A stretch of 64,000 nt of DNA from Desulfuromonas sp. DDH964 (GCF_001611275.1 NZ_CP015080.1:3834956-3898955); one strand, 5' to 3'; shown: positions 35,455 to 45,838, numbered from the stretch's first letter. The notes: generated by a model from the letters alone, not told the origin. Made by a program: numbers and translations.

Positions 35455-37146
35455 ATGAGCCAGACTGCAAGCAAGCGAATTTCGTTTTTGCATAAGATGC
35501 TGGTCGTAACCCACGCCACCGGTCTCGTCGCCGGCGGCATCTTTCCCCTGATCGTGGCCCCGATCATCGGTCCATCCGCTCTCACCCTCCCGTTTGTTCT
35601 CAGTTGTCTCGCCATGGGCTTCGGCTTCGGCGCCTGCCTCTTCCAGTTCGTGCGCGTCACCCTCAAGTCCCAGTTGCGGCAGCAGCTGGAGTTGTTGCGC
35701 CCCTTGACGGGCGATATCCACCACACAGGAAATACCATTGAGGAACTGAACCAGGCCCTGCAAAAGTCCGTCACCGCGGTGGAGACCTTTGTCCGCAGCC
35801 TGCTCGCGGCGATTGATGAATTTGTTCCCCATTATCGTACCCTCGCCGCATCCAGCAGCTACCTGTTGGAACGGGCGCGGGATGGTCTGAACGCCGCCCA
35901 GGCCACCCGCAAGGATGTCGAAGCGATGGGCGAGAAGCAACAGGATATCGCCGCGCAGATGGAGCTGCTCGCCGCGCGGACCCAGGACGAATCGGCGCTC
36001 TCCCGGGAACTCTCCGCCTCTCTCGAGGAGATGGCCGGGGCCATGGAGCATTCCAACGCCCAGTTCCTGGAAACGACCACCAGCGTCGACGAGATGGCCT
36101 CCAGCCTGCGGGAAGCGGCCGACCAGTCCAACACCATCGCCCGCAGCGTCGAGATGACGGTACGCGATCTTGACAGTATCGGCGAAGCATTCGTGCAAAT
36201 CCGCAGCGGCGCCTCGGCGAGCGCCAAGGCGACCGTCGCCGTTCAGCACGACGCGGAGAACGGCCTCCAGGTCGTCAGCACTTCCCGCGATGAAATGGTC
36301 CGTATCGAAGCCGAGAGCCTCAAGGCGACCGAAGCGATGGCCCGTCTTTCCCACCAGACCGGGGAGGTCGCAAAAATCATCGGTGTCATCCGCGACCTGG
36401 TCTCGGATACCGAGCTGCTCGCTTTCAACGCGGCGATCATTGCCGCCCAGGCCGGCGAGAACGGCAAGGGTTTTTCGGTGGTGGCCGAAGAGATCCGCGA
36501 TCTCGCCGACCGCACCACCAGCAGCGCCCAGGATATCCAGCAGATCGTCAAGGCGATCGGAGGCGATACTCGCGAGGTGACGGCAGCCATCGCCGCCACC
36601 GGCCAGCGGATTGCCCGGGGCAAGGAACTGAGCCGCGAAACCGGTGAGGCGCTGGCCAAGATCGTCGACAGCGCCCGCCAGGCGGCCAGCTCCTCAGAAG
36701 AAATCGTGCAGCTGACCGGCGCCCAGGAAGAACGCGCCAGGGAGCTGCTCAACGGTGCCGGGCAGGGCCTGCGGTCGGTCAAGGCGGTCGCCCGGGCGAT
36801 CCAGGAACAGCAGCTGGCGATCAACCGGATCCAGCAGGGGGTGGGGCAGATGAAATCGGCGGCCGACCAGGTTGCGCGGGGGATGGAAGAACAGGTACGC
36901 GCCAATCGCGAATTCGACAAGGGGCTGGCCGGCCGGGAAGGGCAGATTCAGACCGTCGATGCCGCCATCCGCTTCCAGTCGGGGACTGCGGAACGCATCT
37001 TCCAGCACTTCAATACCTCTGAACAGCGCCTGCGGAGCAACTCGGAAAAGGCCGCCGTGATCACCGATGAAATTGCCGCCATGGAAGTCCTCACCACACG
37101 GTTGCGGGAACTGGCCGAGCACTTCGAGGGATCATCGCCAAGGTGA
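35455..37146 (+). CDS. Methyl-accepting chemotaxis protein without a periplasmic sensor domain
   Basis: A 563-residue chemoreceptor. Two membrane helices (about 14-36 and 40-62) are joined by only a few residues, so there is no periplasmic ligand domain. The rest is a coiled coil with the conserved signalling tip ([20 protein letters not shown], near 305-325) for CheA/CheW and Ala/Glu-rich adaptation helices either side. ATG at 35455 follows GAAGG; an upstream in-frame ATG at 35398 has no ribosome site. No che genes flank it, and I do not see a sigma-28 promoter. Such receptors often sense from the membrane or cytoplasm. Confidence 0.85.
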   Translation: MSQTASKRISFLHKMLVVTHATGLVAGGIFPLIVAPIIGPSALTLPFVLSCLAMGFGFGACLFQFVRVTLKSQLRQQLELLRPLTGDIHHTGNTIEELNQALQKSVTAVETFVRSLLAAIDEFVPHYRTLAASSSYLLERARDGLNAAQATRKDVEAMGEKQQDIAAQMELLAARTQDESALSRELSASLEEMAGAMEHSNAQFLETTTSVDEMASSLREAADQSNTIARSVEMTVRDLDSIGEAFVQIRSGASASAKATVAVQHDAENGLQVVSTSRDEMVRIEAESLKATEAMARLSHQTGEVAKIIGVIRDLVSDTELLAFNAAIIAAQAGENGKGFSVVAEEIRDLADRTTSSAQDIQQIVKAIGGDTREVTAAIAATGQRIARGKELSRETGEALAKIVDSARQAASSSEEIVQLTGAQEERARELLNGAGQGLRSVKAVARAIQEQQLAINRIQQGVGQMKSAADQVARGMEEQVRANREFDKGLAGREGQIQTVDAAIRFQSGTAERIFQHFNTSEQRLRSNSEKAAVITDEIAAMEVLTTRLRELAEHFEGSSPR

Positions 37147-37290
37147 GGTTCCGCCCTGATTCAAGGCAAGGACCGGAAACCATATATATGAAAAGGCGGA
37201 TTTAATTCTTGTCCTCTTCTGCCGGCTGTGGTATAGGTCGCGTCGTTGGATGCAAAAGAACGACAGCGCCTGCTAGCGGGAGAATCAGGA

Positions 37291-37545
37291 ATGAAAATCA
37301 CCCACACCACCTCCGGGACCTGCTCACGCTTTATCGATATCGAGCTCGACGGAGAGATCATCAAGGAAGTGAACTTTATCGGCGGCTGCGCCGGGAACAC
37401 CAAGGGGGTTGCCGCACTGGCCGCCGGCATGCCGGTCAAGGAGGTCATCGCGCGCACCAAAGGTATCGTCTGTCGCGGCAGGACCAGTTGTCCCGACCAG
37501 CTCGCCCAGGCCCTGGAGAATTTGACTCTGCGCCTGGCGATGTGA
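37291..37545 (+). CDS. TSCPD-domain protein (ribonucleotide-reductase associated type)
   Basis: An 84-residue protein of the TSCPD family. The family motif CRGRTSCPDQLAQAL is near 61-75; two further cysteines (Cys11 and Cys33) may join in metal or redox chemistry. The domain is otherwise found at the end of B12-dependent ribonucleotide reductases, suggesting deoxyribonucleotide metabolism. AGGA precedes the ATG. Single gene with terminator. Confidence 0.8.
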   Translation: MKITHTTSGTCSRFIDIELDGEIIKEVNFIGGCAGNTKGVAALAAGMPVKEVIARTKGIVCRGRTSCPDQLAQALENLTLRLAM

Positions 37546-37567
37546 CCGGGCAGACCCGAAAAAGCAG

Positions 37568-37600
37568 CGGCGCATCCCCTTAAGAGGATGCGCCGTTTTT
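37568..37600 (+). terminator. Terminator of the TSCPD gene
   Basis: CGGCGCATCC / GGATGCGCCG with an 8-base loop, then TTTTT. Confidence 0.75.
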
Positions 37601-37623
37601 GTCTGTTGCGTCGCCATTGGAAG

Positions 37624-37842
37624 CTAAGCTTTGGCCCCCTGGTATTCCTTGGGCATAATCTGGCCACTCGGCATCATGTCGTCCTCGGGTGGCGCACCGT
37701 TCGCCTTGCGGTACTTTTTACGCTCACAATCGTCCATCTTGGCCCCCTTGCAGTAGGCCTTGATAAACCCGCGGCAGGCGAGGTCGAGAGAGTTTTGGTA
37801 CTTGCGGAAAAATCCGCAGCTGGCGAGCAGTTCACATTCCAT
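37624..37842 (-). CDS. 72-residue cysteine-containing small protein
   Basis: A short cytoplasmic protein with cysteines at 3, 9, 23, 31 and 39 in the first half (ECELLASCGFF, LACRGFIKAYCKG), a basic middle and an acidic tail. GGGAGT lies before the ATG. The cysteine spacing suggests metal binding. Not assigned to a named family. Confidence 0.65.
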   Translation of the reverse strand: MECELLASCGFFRKYQNSLDLACRGFIKAYCKGAKMDDCERKKYRKANGAPPEDDMMPSGQIMPKEYQGAKA

Positions 37843-37914
37843 GGTGGGACTCCCTTCAAAGGCGGTTAATGGGAGCCAATCTAGGGTGAACTGCCTTGAT
37901 CTGTCAATCTTTTT

Positions 37915-38055
37915 CCTGATTAGCCCTAATTCTCAGCTGAGGGGCGAGAGCGCTTGGGCATCCAATATGTAGGGGCCCCATTGTTCAATTCATCGCTACG
38001 GCTTGGGCTCTTGTAGGGGCGATCCGCATCAAGCTGAGAATCGGACCTAATCAGG
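37915..38055. repeat. 141-bp element with long terminal inverted repeats
   Basis: CCTGATTAG and ATTCTCAGCT (37915-37923, 37929-37938) pair with AGCTGAGAAT and CTAATCAGG (38032-38041, 38047-38055): 19 of 24 positions, with a symmetric 5/5 mismatch bubble. Inside, GCTTGGGC and TGTAGGGGC each occur twice as direct repeats. No ORF. MITE-like or REP-like, or a structured RNA. Confidence 0.5.
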
Positions 38056-38070
38056 ATCTTTTTTGCCTTT

Positions 38071-38091
38071 TCCACGGAATTTTTCCGTGGA
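38071..38091. repeat. 9-bp perfect hairpin
   Basis: TCCACGGAA, TTT, TTCCGTGGA, just beyond the 141-bp element and 25 bases from the end of the next leftward gene. It lacks a T-tract in the useful direction, so it is not a convincing terminator. Confidence 0.4.
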
Positions 38092-38115
38092 TTAATCAGT
38101 AACTTCCTGAAAACA

Positions 38116-38571
38116 TTATCTCCTCAATAACCGGTCAACGATCTCCGCGGTCTCCATGGTCATGCGGCGGCAGTTCTGCCTGTGTTCCCGGCTCATCCAG
38201 GCGTACCCTGCCGAGAGCCCCTTGCAGCAGGTGATCCGGTTGCGTGCCTTGAAGGCAGCCACCAGCTCCCCGGCCCGTTTGCGCTGGCCGCGCAATCCGA
38301 GCGCCATCACTCCCCCCGAGACCGCGCCGCAAAGACACTTGCTGCCGCCAATCCCGGCGCCAAAGGCACCTGCGATTTCCATCAACTGCGGATTCTCGTT
38401 GCCGGTCGTCGCCTGCAGCACGGCAAGAGCACAATTCATTCCGCCATCAAACAAACGCCCGGCCCGCTCGCCTGCCGACTCGACGACAGGCCGCGGAACC
38501 TTTTTTTGCCGCCATCTCCAGAACACGTCCCGTTCTCTCCTTCTCCACTCGTCGCTCGTGGCGAACTCCAT
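38116..38571 (-). CDS. C-GCAxxG-C-C family redox protein
   Basis: A 151-residue protein of the C_GCAxxG_C_C family: MNCALAVL, GGSKCLCGAVSGGVMALG, then TCCKGL and NCRRM. The cysteines are thought to bind a metal or cluster in redox-active proteins of anaerobes. The N-terminal 30 residues are unusually Arg/Trp-rich. ATG at 38571 is chosen (GGAGGAAG immediately before, spacing short); a TTG 15 bases upstream is possible. Follows the DUF2892 gene closely. Confidence 0.75.
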   Translation of the reverse strand: MEFATSDEWRRRERDVFWRWRQKKVPRPVVESAGERAGRLFDGGMNCALAVLQATTGNENPQLMEIAGAFGAGIGGSKCLCGAVSGGVMALGLRGQRKRAGELVAAFKARNRITCCKGLSAGYAWMSREHRQNCRRMTMETAEIVDRLLRR

Positions 38572-38595
38572 CTTCCTCCAATCCAATGGTGAGGG

Positions 38596-38787
38596 TCAAC
38601 CCTCCCTTACCCCCAGTTTGCGCAGGATGGTGATCATCGGGCACCAGTTGGTGAAGGCGCTCTGGAAGAGGTTGAGACCGACGAAGGCGGTGAACCAGAG
38701 CCAGTTCGGGTTGTGAAAATGAGCGAGCAGCACACTCAGCATCACGAAGAAGCCGGCGATCAGACGCAGGTAACGGTTTACGGTCAT
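38596..38787 (-). CDS. DUF2892 (YgaP transmembrane-type) protein
   Basis: A 63-residue protein with two hydrophobic helices, matching the DUF2892 / YgaP membrane domain: [16 protein letters not shown] then [22 protein letters not shown], with the Cys-Pro near the end of helix two. AAGGAGAT precedes ATG 38787, which overlaps the stop of the RND gene (ATGA). The pairing with an RND pump suggests an accessory role. Confidence 0.8.
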   Translation of the reverse strand: MTVNRYLRLIAGFFVMLSVLLAHFHNPNWLWFTAFVGLNLFQSAFTNWCPMITILRKLGVREG

Positions 38788-41700
38788 GACTGGTATCTCC
38801 TTGCATGTTGTTCGGCTTTCTTGCCGTAGACGAGCCAATAGACGACGGGGATCACGATCAGGGTGAAGGCGGTGGACGCGAAGACGCCGAAGATGATCGA
38901 CCAGGCGAGGCCGGAGAAGATCGGGTCGAGGGTGATGATCCAGTTGCCGAGGAGCGCGGCTCCGGCGGTCAGCAGGATCGGCCGCAGGCGGACCGCGCCG
39001 CTTTCGATGATCGCCTCCTTCAGCGGCATCCCCCGCTTCAGGGCGTGGTGGATGAAGTCGATGAGGATGATCGAGTTGCGCACCACGATGCCGGCCAGCG
39101 CGATCATGCCGATCATCGCCGTGGCGGTGAAAAAGACCGGGGTGTCATACCCCCCCACCGGGCGGTTGGCGATCAGGTTGAGCAACCAGAAGCCGGGCAT
39201 GATGCCGATCATGGTCAAGGGGATCGCCGCCATGATGATCAGCGGCATAACCATCGAGCCGGTCTCGATCAGCAGCAGGATGAAGATCAGCACCAGGGCG
39301 GCGCCGAAGGCGATCCCCAGGTCACGAAAGACATCCAGGGTGATCTGCCACTCCCCTTCGCCATTCCAGACCACCCGGGTGCCGGTCGGCAACGGATTGG
39401 CCTTGAAATGGCTGGAGAGATTGAGGATGGCATTGGCCGGGCTCTTGCCGGCCATCTCCCCGGTGACATAGACGACCCGTTCGAGGTTCTTGTGAAAGAT
39501 GGTCGGTTCCAGGCGCTCCTCGACAAACCGGCCGAGCTCGGAGAGGTGGACCAGCTTGCCGCCCTGTCCGCGCAGGGCGAGAGCGCCGAGGTCGGCAGCA
39601 GCAGAGCGCACAGCGGCAGGAAGGCGGAGCAGGATCTGCAACGGCTGGCGCTCGCTGTCGACATGCACGGTGCCGGCAACCTCGCCGCCAACGGCGAGGG
39701 CCAGGGTCCGGGCGATCTCGGCGGTGCTGATCCCCGAAAGGGACGCCTTCTCCTTGTCGGGGAGAAAGGTCAGCCGGCGTTGCGGCGCCTCGACCATATC
39801 ATCAACATCGACCACCCGATCCTCGCTCTCCATCCGCGCCCGGACCAGCTTTGCCGCGGCAATCTGGTCGCCGTAGCTGATTCCCGCATCGGCGTAGACC
39901 TCGGCAGCCAGGGTCGAGATGACCGGTGGTCCGGGGGGGACTTCGACGATCTTCAGATTGACGCCGTGGGCCCGGGCGATGCGGGTCAGGTCATCGCGCA
40001 GGCGCAGGGTCAAGGGGTGGCTCTGCTGGGCGCGAAGGCTCTTGGGGGCGAGGTTGACGCGAATATCGGCAACATTCTCGCCGCGGCGCATGTAGTAGTG
40101 GCGGACCATGCCGTTGAAATCCATGGCGCTCGCCAGGCCGACATAGGCCTCGAAATCGGTGACCTCGTTGACCGTCCCCAGGTAATCCTCCAGGGCACGG
40201 ACCGCGGCGTCGGTCGTCTCCAGGGTCGTCCCTTCCGGCAGGTCGAGGACGAGCTGAAACTCGTTCTTGTTGTCGAAGGGGAGCATCTTCATCGGCACCA
40301 GGTTCAGCACCGGCATCGCCATCGAGCCGAGCAGCAGGAGGACCACCGCCGCGACCAGCAGCCAGGCCTTGCGCCGCGAATCGATGAAGGGTTCGAGAAT
40401 CCGCCGGTAGATCCGGTAGGTGCGGCTCTCCTCGAGGACAAACTCATGCCCCCCCTTGCCATACTGCCCCTTGAGGAGATGGTAGCTCATCCACGGGGTC
40501 ACGGTAAAAGCGACCAAAAGCGACATGATCATGGTCAACGGCAGGTTGAACGCCATCGGCCGCATGTAGGGCCCCATCATGCCGGTGATGTAGAGCATCG
40601 GCAAGAAGGAGAGGATGACGGCGAGGGTCGCCAGGATCACCGGCGGCCGCACCTCGTCCACCGCCGACAGCACCGCATCCCGCGGCGGTTCCTTCTTCAT
40701 CTGGAAATGGCGGAAGATGTTCTCGACATCGACGATCGGGTCATCGACCAGCAGGCCGAGGGCCAGGACCAGGGCGAAGAGGGTCACGCGGTTGATGGTA
40801 TAGCCGAACCAGTAATTCACCAGCAGCGTCAGCGAATAGATGATCGGGATCGACACCGCGACGATCAGCGCCTCGCGCCAGCCGAGGGCGAAAAAGACCA
40901 GGGCGAGGACCGTGACCACCGCGATGATCAGGTGGGTGATCAGCTCGTTGACCTTGTGGTTGGCGGTTTCGCCGTAGTTGCGGGTAACCCGGACCTGCAT
41001 CTCATCGGGGATGATCGTCCCCTTGAGGTCATCGACCGCCCGGATCACCTCTGCGGCGACAACGACCGCATTGGTCCCCTTCTTTTTTGCCACGGCGATG
41101 TTGACCGCCTGATACTCGCGCCCGGCCGCGGCGGCTTCGGCATCGCCGGCCGGTCCGAAGCGCAGGCGGGTATAGCTGGCCGCCTCGGCCGGACCATCCT
41201 CGATCCGGGCGACTTCACGCAACTGCACCGGGCGCTGGCCGACCACGCCGATGACCAGGTCCCCCACATCCCGCGCCGAGCGCAGGAATTCTCCGCCGCG
41301 CACCAGCAGGCTCTGGTTGCCATTCTGGAAGTCGCCAGCCGGCAACTCCAGGTTGGCGCCATCAAGGGCCTGCCGGACGTCGAGCAGGCCAAGGCCCCGG
41401 GCGGCCAGGGCCTGCGGATCGAGAGCCACCCGCAGCTGCCGCGGCCGTCCTCCGATGACCGTGGTCACCGAGGTATTTTTGACCGATTGCAGGCGATCGA
41501 CCACCTCCTCGGCGACGCGGCGGAGCTCGAAATCCGAGGCCTGGTCGCTGTAGAGGCTCAGATTGACGATTGGGACGTCGTCGACCTCCACCGGTTTGAC
41601 CACCCAACCGGTTATCCCGGCAGGAATTGCGTCAATATTGGTCTGCACCTTGTTGTGCAGCTTGACCAGCGATTCCACCCGGTCTTCGCCAACGAAAAAT

Positions 41701-42002
41701 CGGGCCGTAACCACCGCCAGGTCGGGCTTCGACATGGAGTAGACATATTCAACGCCATCGACCTGCCAGAGCAGCTTCTCCAGCCGGGTCGAGACCTGGC
41801 GCTCGACCTCCGCCGCACTGGCACCCGGCATATGCACGTAAATATCGGCCATCGGCACGACAATCTGCGGCTCCTCCTCCCGCGGCGTCAGCGCCAGCGC
41901 CGCGGCACCGGCCAGCAGCGCCAGCAGGATGAGGATGACCGAGAGGTTGCCATCGAGAAACCTGTCGACGATCCGGGTCGCGAGGGAGAGCTTTTTGGCC
42001 AT
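38784..42002 (-). CDS. RND-family efflux transporter, inner-membrane permease
   Basis: A 1072-residue proton-driven efflux permease with 12 membrane helices and two large periplasmic loops. Transmembrane helix 4 carries the proton-relay pair Asp420-Asp421 ([13 protein letters not shown]); the helix-10 basic residue reads Arg in [10 protein letters not shown] where the AcrB lysine would be. Repeats and porter motifs are in the normal order. GGAGGG precedes ATG 42002. It is the third gene of TolC-MFP-RND, with DUF2892 coupled behind. It belongs to the AcrB/MdtB-like superfamily; substrate unknown. Confidence 0.9.
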   Translation of the reverse strand: MAKKLSLATRIVDRFLDGNLSVILILLALLAGAAALALTPREEEPQIVVPMADIYVHMPGASAAEVERQVSTRLEKLLWQVDGVEYVYSMSKPDLAVVTARFFVGEDRVESLVKLHNKVQTNIDAIPAGITGWVVKPVEVDDVPIVNLSLYSDQASDFELRRVAEEVVDRLQSVKNTSVTTVIGGRPRQLRVALDPQALAARGLGLLDVRQALDGANLELPAGDFQNGNQSLLVRGGEFLRSARDVGDLVIGVVGQRPVQLREVARIEDGPAEAASYTRLRFGPAGDAEAAAAGREYQAVNIAVAKKKGTNAVVVAAEVIRAVDDLKGTIIPDEMQVRVTRNYGETANHKVNELITHLIIAVVTVLALVFFALGWREALIVAVSIPIIYSLTLLVNYWFGYTINRVTLFALVLALGLLVDDPIVDVENIFRHFQMKKEPPRDAVLSAVDEVRPPVILATLAVILSFLPMLYITGMMGPYMRPMAFNLPLTMIMSLLVAFTVTPWMSYHLLKGQYGKGGHEFVLEESRTYRIYRRILEPFIDSRRKAWLLVAAVVLLLLGSMAMPVLNLVPMKMLPFDNKNEFQLVLDLPEGTTLETTDAAVRALEDYLGTVNEVTDFEAYVGLASAMDFNGMVRHYYMRRGENVADIRVNLAPKSLRAQQSHPLTLRLRDDLTRIARAHGVNLKIVEVPPGPPVISTLAAEVYADAGISYGDQIAAAKLVRARMESEDRVVDVDDMVEAPQRRLTFLPDKEKASLSGISTAEIARTLALAVGGEVAGTVHVDSERQPLQILLRLPAAVRSAAADLGALALRGQGGKLVHLSELGRFVEERLEPTIFHKNLERVVYVTGEMAGKSPANAILNLSSHFKANPLPTGTRVVWNGEGEWQITLDVFRDLGIAFGAALVLIFILLLIETGSMVMPLIIMAAIPLTMIGIMPGFWLLNLIANRPVGGYDTPVFFTATAMIGMIALAGIVVRNSIILIDFIHHALKRGMPLKEAIIESGAVRLRPILLTAGAALLGNWIITLDPIFSGLAWSIIFGVFASTAFTLIVIPVVYWLVYGKKAEQHARRYQS

Positions 42003-42003
42003 G

Positions 42004-43104
42004 CTAGCCCTCCACGCGCGCGCCGTTTTTGGCCCGCTCCACGCCGTCGACAACGATCTGCTCACCCCCCTGCAGTCCGGAGAGGATCTCCACCCGGTCG
42101 TCCAGCCGCCGTCCGAGCCGCACCAGGCGGAAGCTTAAGCGCCCTTCGGTGACGAGGTAGACTCCGACCAGCTGGCCCCGTTCCACCAGCGCCCGGGCCG
42201 GTACCAGCAGGGCAGGCGTCATCACGCCCGGCGCCTGCACCCTGGCAAAGAGGCCGGCGGAAAGCCCGGGCGCCGGATCGAGATCGAGCTTGATTTCAAA
42301 AGAACGGCTCCGGGGGTCGGCGCTGGCGACGATTTCCCGTAAAGTGCCCGCTATCCTCTCCTGCCGTGCCGGAATTTCCACAACCAGCCGTTCGCCGACC
42401 TGGAAGCGTCCCGCCAGGGACTCGGGGATCGCCGCCCGCACCCGCCACCCCCCCTGGCGATCGAGGGTCAGCAGCGGCATACCCGGCAGCACCGTACTCC
42501 CCACTTCAACCTGGCGTTCAATCACCTGGCTGTCATAGGGAGCAAGGATTCGACTCCAGCCGACCGCCTTTTCCGCCGCAGCCTGCCCGGCGGCTGCCTG
42601 CTGCACCATCCCTTCCGCGCTCCTGACGCCCTGGCGGGCCTGTTCCAGCCGGGCATTGATGCTGTCCATCTCCTGCCGGGTGACCGCCTGGGCGGCAAGC
42701 AGATTCGCGTACCGCTGCTGGGTCTTCGCTGCCAGCTCCAGTTCGGCGCTGGCCGCGGCGAGGTTCCCCTCGGCCGCCGCCAGCGCCGCCGTCGCCTGGT
42801 GCAACTGGTCACTTGCCTGGTTGTCGGCCAGGGTCAGCAGCAGCTCGCCCCGACGCACCTGATCCCCGGCATTGACCTTGACCTCGGCAACGCGGCCGGC
42901 GATACGCGCCGCCAGCACCCCGCGGTCAAAACTCTCGACGCTGCCGACAAAGCTTTCCCCCTGGGCGATGGGCTCGCTGGCCACCCTCGCCAGGCCGAGG
43001 CCAGTAATAACCGGGGCCTGGGCCGTCGTCCGCCCGGGTTCGATCTGTTCGCCGCAACCGGTCAGCAAACCGAGCATCACCACCACTGCACACCAGCTTC
43101 TCAC
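42004..43104 (-). CDS. RND efflux periplasmic adaptor (membrane fusion lipoprotein)
   Basis: A 366-residue lipoprotein adaptor linking the RND permease to the TolC channel. The lipobox LLTGC gives Cys17; a biotinyl-lipoyl-like half (RIAGRVAEVKVNAGDQV) brackets an alanine-rich coiled-coil hairpin (about 95-175), then a beta-barrel domain. The start is GTG at 43104, overlapping the TolC stop by four bases (GTGA), and the stop is next to the RND start. Confidence 0.9.
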   Translation of the reverse strand: MRSWCAVVVMLGLLTGCGEQIEPGRTTAQAPVITGLGLARVASEPIAQGESFVGSVESFDRGVLAARIAGRVAEVKVNAGDQVRRGELLLTLADNQASDQLHQATAALAAAEGNLAAASAELELAAKTQQRYANLLAAQAVTRQEMDSINARLEQARQGVRSAEGMVQQAAAGQAAAEKAVGWSRILAPYDSQVIERQVEVGSTVLPGMPLLTLDRQGGWRVRAAIPESLAGRFQVGERLVVEIPARQERIAGTLREIVASADPRSRSFEIKLDLDPAPGLSAGLFARVQAPGVMTPALLVPARALVERGQLVGVYLVTEGRLSFRLVRLGRRLDDRVEILSGLQGGEQIVVDGVERAKNGARVEG

Positions 43105-44441
43105 CGTTGAACCTCCTTGCCCGGAAGCATCATTTTCAGGAAGAGACCCTTCTGCAATTGCACATTCCCCCGCGCCAGCAGCATCTGGCCGCTGGCCCTG
43201 ACCAGGACAGAGCGTGCCTGGTCGAGGGCGGCCTGGCTCGCCAGCAGGTCGGAAAGGGGCGAGAGGCCATTTTCATAGCGCTGCAGCAACAACCGCTGGC
43301 TCTCTTCCGCCGCGGCCACCGCTGCCTGCGCCGAATCGCGCTGCAGCTGTGCTTCGTTGGCCCGCAGCTCCGCCTCGCGGGTCTGCAGGGCGACGGCGCG
43401 GCGCAATTCTTCCGCCTGGAGCCGGGCCGCCCGCTGCTGAGCCGCCGTACGCTCGATACTCCCGGATCGGCGCAGCCCGTCGAAGAGTTCCCAGGTCAGG
43501 CCGGCGCCGACCTGCCAGCTCTGCGCCTCGCTGCCGAAGGGGATCTCCGGGTCGTGCCAGGCATAGGACGCTGTCACCCCCAGGCGGGGCAAATAGCCAG
43601 CCCGGGACTGGCGCCGGGCGAGCTCGGCGGCTTTAGCCTCGGCCAGCGCGGCCTGCAGGTCGCCGCGGGGCTGTGGCACACTATCAGCTGCGACCGGTAG
43701 GTCGGCAACGACCAGGGGCCGGGCGATACCGACCTCGCCGCCGTCCCGACCGATCGCCAGGGCGAGGCGGCGCCGGGCCAGCTGCAGATCGTTGGCAGTG
43801 CTCATCCGGAGCCGTTCGGCCTCCGCCAGGCGCACCCGGGCCTGCAGCGTATCCGAGCGCAGGCCGAGGCCGTTCTCCTCCCGCTCTTTTGCCAGCCGCA
43901 CGGTCTCGCGGACCTCGGCCAGGGAACTCTCGACCGCCGCCAGCCCGGCCTGCGCCTGCTGTACCTCCAGGTAGGCGGCAAAGGCGGCAAAAGCGACCTG
44001 CTCCTCGGTCCATCCGGCCAGGGCAGTCGCCGCCCGATAGCCGGCCTCGGCCCGGTCAAGACCGTAACCGACATCGGGGTTGTAGAGGGACTGCTCGAGA
44101 GTAAGGCGGGTTTCAAAATCATGCCGTGTCTCCGGATGGTTGTAGGGATCAGCGGTCGGGCTGAGGACGAGGCGCTCCTGGTTGAGGGAAATAAAGAGGC
44201 TCCCCCCCGGCTCGTTGGTCGCCTGATACGATTCCTTCAGGTTCAGGTGGGGCAGGTAGCCACTCCGCGCCTCGGTCACCGCCGCCCGCGCGCCGGCTGC
44301 CTGCTGGCGCGCGACCTCGGCCAGCGGCCGCTGTGCCACGGCCGCAGCAAGCGCCTCCTGCAGATCGACACTCTCGGCATGGCCCAGGCCCGTAACCAGC
44401 AGGAGCGGGAGCAGCATCAGGCACATTAACGTGTTTTGCAT
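43101..44441 (-). CDS. TolC-family outer-membrane efflux protein
   Basis: A 446-residue outer-membrane channel: signal peptide to about 22 (LLPLLLVTGLGHA), then two OEP repeats of long Ala/Glu-rich helices and short strands, e.g. RYENGLSPLSDLLASQAALDQAR near the end. GAGGTG precedes the ATG. First gene of the efflux operon, behind a near-consensus promoter; no TetR or MarR regulator is adjacent. Confidence 0.9.
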   Translation of the reverse strand: MQNTLMCLMLLPLLLVTGLGHAESVDLQEALAAAVAQRPLAEVARQQAAGARAAVTEARSGYLPHLNLKESYQATNEPGGSLFISLNQERLVLSPTADPYNHPETRHDFETRLTLEQSLYNPDVGYGLDRAEAGYRAATALAGWTEEQVAFAAFAAYLEVQQAQAGLAAVESSLAEVRETVRLAKEREENGLGLRSDTLQARVRLAEAERLRMSTANDLQLARRRLALAIGRDGGEVGIARPLVVADLPVAADSVPQPRGDLQAALAEAKAAELARRQSRAGYLPRLGVTASYAWHDPEIPFGSEAQSWQVGAGLTWELFDGLRRSGSIERTAAQQRAARLQAEELRRAVALQTREAELRANEAQLQRDSAQAAVAAAEESQRLLLQRYENGLSPLSDLLASQAALDQARSVLVRASGQMLLARGNVQLQKGLFLKMMLPGKEVQR

Positions 44442-44477
44442 GGCAGCACACCTCGGGTTGCTATATTCGGAAAGATA

Positions 44478-44505
44478 TATATATTGATTTCTCGCTAAAT
44501 GTCAA
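44478..44505 (-). promoter_or_regulatory. sigma-70 promoter of the efflux operon
   Basis: Minus strand TTGACA (44505-44500), 16 bases, TATATA (44483-44478). A short TATAT-N8-ATATA repeat downstream could be an operator. Confidence 0.65.
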
Positions 44506-44649
44506 GGCCTTCATCGTCCGAGTGTCAGTTCTACCCGCCTTGCCACCACCCACAACAGATTAAACCTAGCTTACTTTTACGCCAGCGCAACGACACCCAG
44601 CCGGCCGGATCCTCCTTTCCTGCCACGGGCACAGCTGGCCAATTTCTCC

Positions 44650-44678
44650 TTGACCGCCCCCTATCCCTTGGCTATCCT
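44650..44678 (+). promoter_or_regulatory. sigma-70 promoter of the first TRAP binding protein
   Basis: TTGACC (44650-44655), 17 bases, TATCCT (44673-44678), about 50 bases before the ATG. Confidence 0.5.
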
Positions 44679-44728
44679 GCGCACCAAATTCAATTAAAAC
44701 GAACTTAATTCCCCGCCAAGGAGACACC

Positions 44729-45838
44729 ATGAAGCGACTCGGTCTCGTCCTGATCCTCCTGAGCCAGATCCTCCTCGTGACCGGGTGCCAGCAGGAGACC
44801 CCACCGCCCCCGACAAAACCAACCACAGGAGCACCGGTCACGCCGGTCGCCGAAAAACCGGCCAGGGACCCTTTGGCCGACTGGCAACCGGCCTTCGATC
44901 CGAGCCAGGCCGAATTCACCTATATCCTTTCCAACATCGACCATCCGGCGATCGCCGGTATCGCCGTCGGTTACCGGATCCGGGATCGGGTCTGGGAACG
45001 CTCCAAGGGGCGGCTCTACGTTGATTTCCGGCCGCTGGCCCAGCTCGGTGGCGAAAAAGACGTCATCGGCAAACTGAAACTCGGCGCGGTGCAGGGAATG
45101 CTCTGCTCTTCGGTCGCCGCGGCCAACCTCGCCGACCGCCTCGGTATCGTCAGCCTCCCTTTTGTGATCGACAGCTTTGACAAACTGGAACAGTTTCGCA
45201 CCACGCCCGAGCTGTGGGCGCCATTCCGCGATGCCGCTCTCGGCCAGGGGATCATGGTCGTCGACTTCACCGGCTACGGGACCTATGGCTGGGCCACCAC
45301 CGAACCGGTCGCCAGCATGGCCGATGCCAGAAAAATCAATTTTCGCGTCGCCCAGGCCCCGGTCAATACCGATATCTACAAGGCCTGGGGTCTGAAATTT
45401 ACCGTCATGCCCTGGCCCGACGTACCCCAGGCCCTGCAGACGGGAGTGATCAATGGCCTGGACCACACCCCCATTGTCTGCAATATCACCCACAAGTTCG
45501 ACGTCGCCAAATATTTCACCCGCCTCGATTATGCCCAGGGGTTGTACATCCACCTGGTGAACAGGCGCTGGTTCGACAGCCTGCCGGCCGACCTGCAACA
45601 GATCCTGCTGGAGACGATCACGGAAGAGAGCACCCAGGCACGCTACTTGACCCGCCAGCAGCAGGAGCAGGAAATAGCTGCTGCCAGCGCAAATGGCGTC
45701 ACCTTCCTTGCCCCGGCACCGGAAACGCGGGACGAGTTGCGGAAACTTTCGCTTCCGGTCTACGAGAAATGGGGAGAACGGATCGGTCGTGACTACCTGC
45801 AGCAGGTCCGGGAAACCCTTGACCGGGGATCGAAGTGA
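44729..45838 (+). CDS. TRAP transporter substrate-binding lipoprotein (DctP family)
   Basis: A 369-residue DctP-type binding protein anchored by a lipobox (VTGC, Cys20) and a Pro/Thr linker (30-40). The body has the family's FRPLAQLGGEKDVIGKL, MPWPDVPQALQTGVINGLD (the substrate-box region) and CNITHKFDV. It is a close paralogue of the next gene but is a lipoprotein where that one is a free secreted protein. It has its own promoter; no hairpin with a T-tract separates it from the second promoter. The substrate is not readable: C4-dicarboxylates are typical but aromatic-acid or other carboxylates are possible. Confidence 0.88.
   Translation: MKRLGLVLILLSQILLVTGCQQETPPPPTKPTTGAPVTPVAEKPARDPLADWQPAFDPSQAEFTYILSNIDHPAIAGIAVGYRIRDRVWERSKGRLYVDFRPLAQLGGEKDVIGKLKLGAVQGMLCSSVAAANLADRLGIVSLPFVIDSFDKLEQFRTTPELWAPFRDAALGQGIMVVDFTGYGTYGWATTEPVASMADARKINFRVAQAPVNTDIYKAWGLKFTVMPWPDVPQALQTGVINGLDHTPIVCNITHKFDVAKYFTRLDYAQGLYIHLVNRRWFDSLPADLQQILLETITEESTQARYLTRQQQEQEIAAASANGVTFLAPAPETRDELRKLSLPVYEKWGERIGRDYLQQVRETLDRGSK

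Noticed and set aside
38805-42152. A 1115-codon open frame on the plus strand
   Set aside because: It is the antisense of the RND permease, which has full family motifs; long antisense frames are common in GC-rich genes and this one is His/Asp/Arg-rich without domains.
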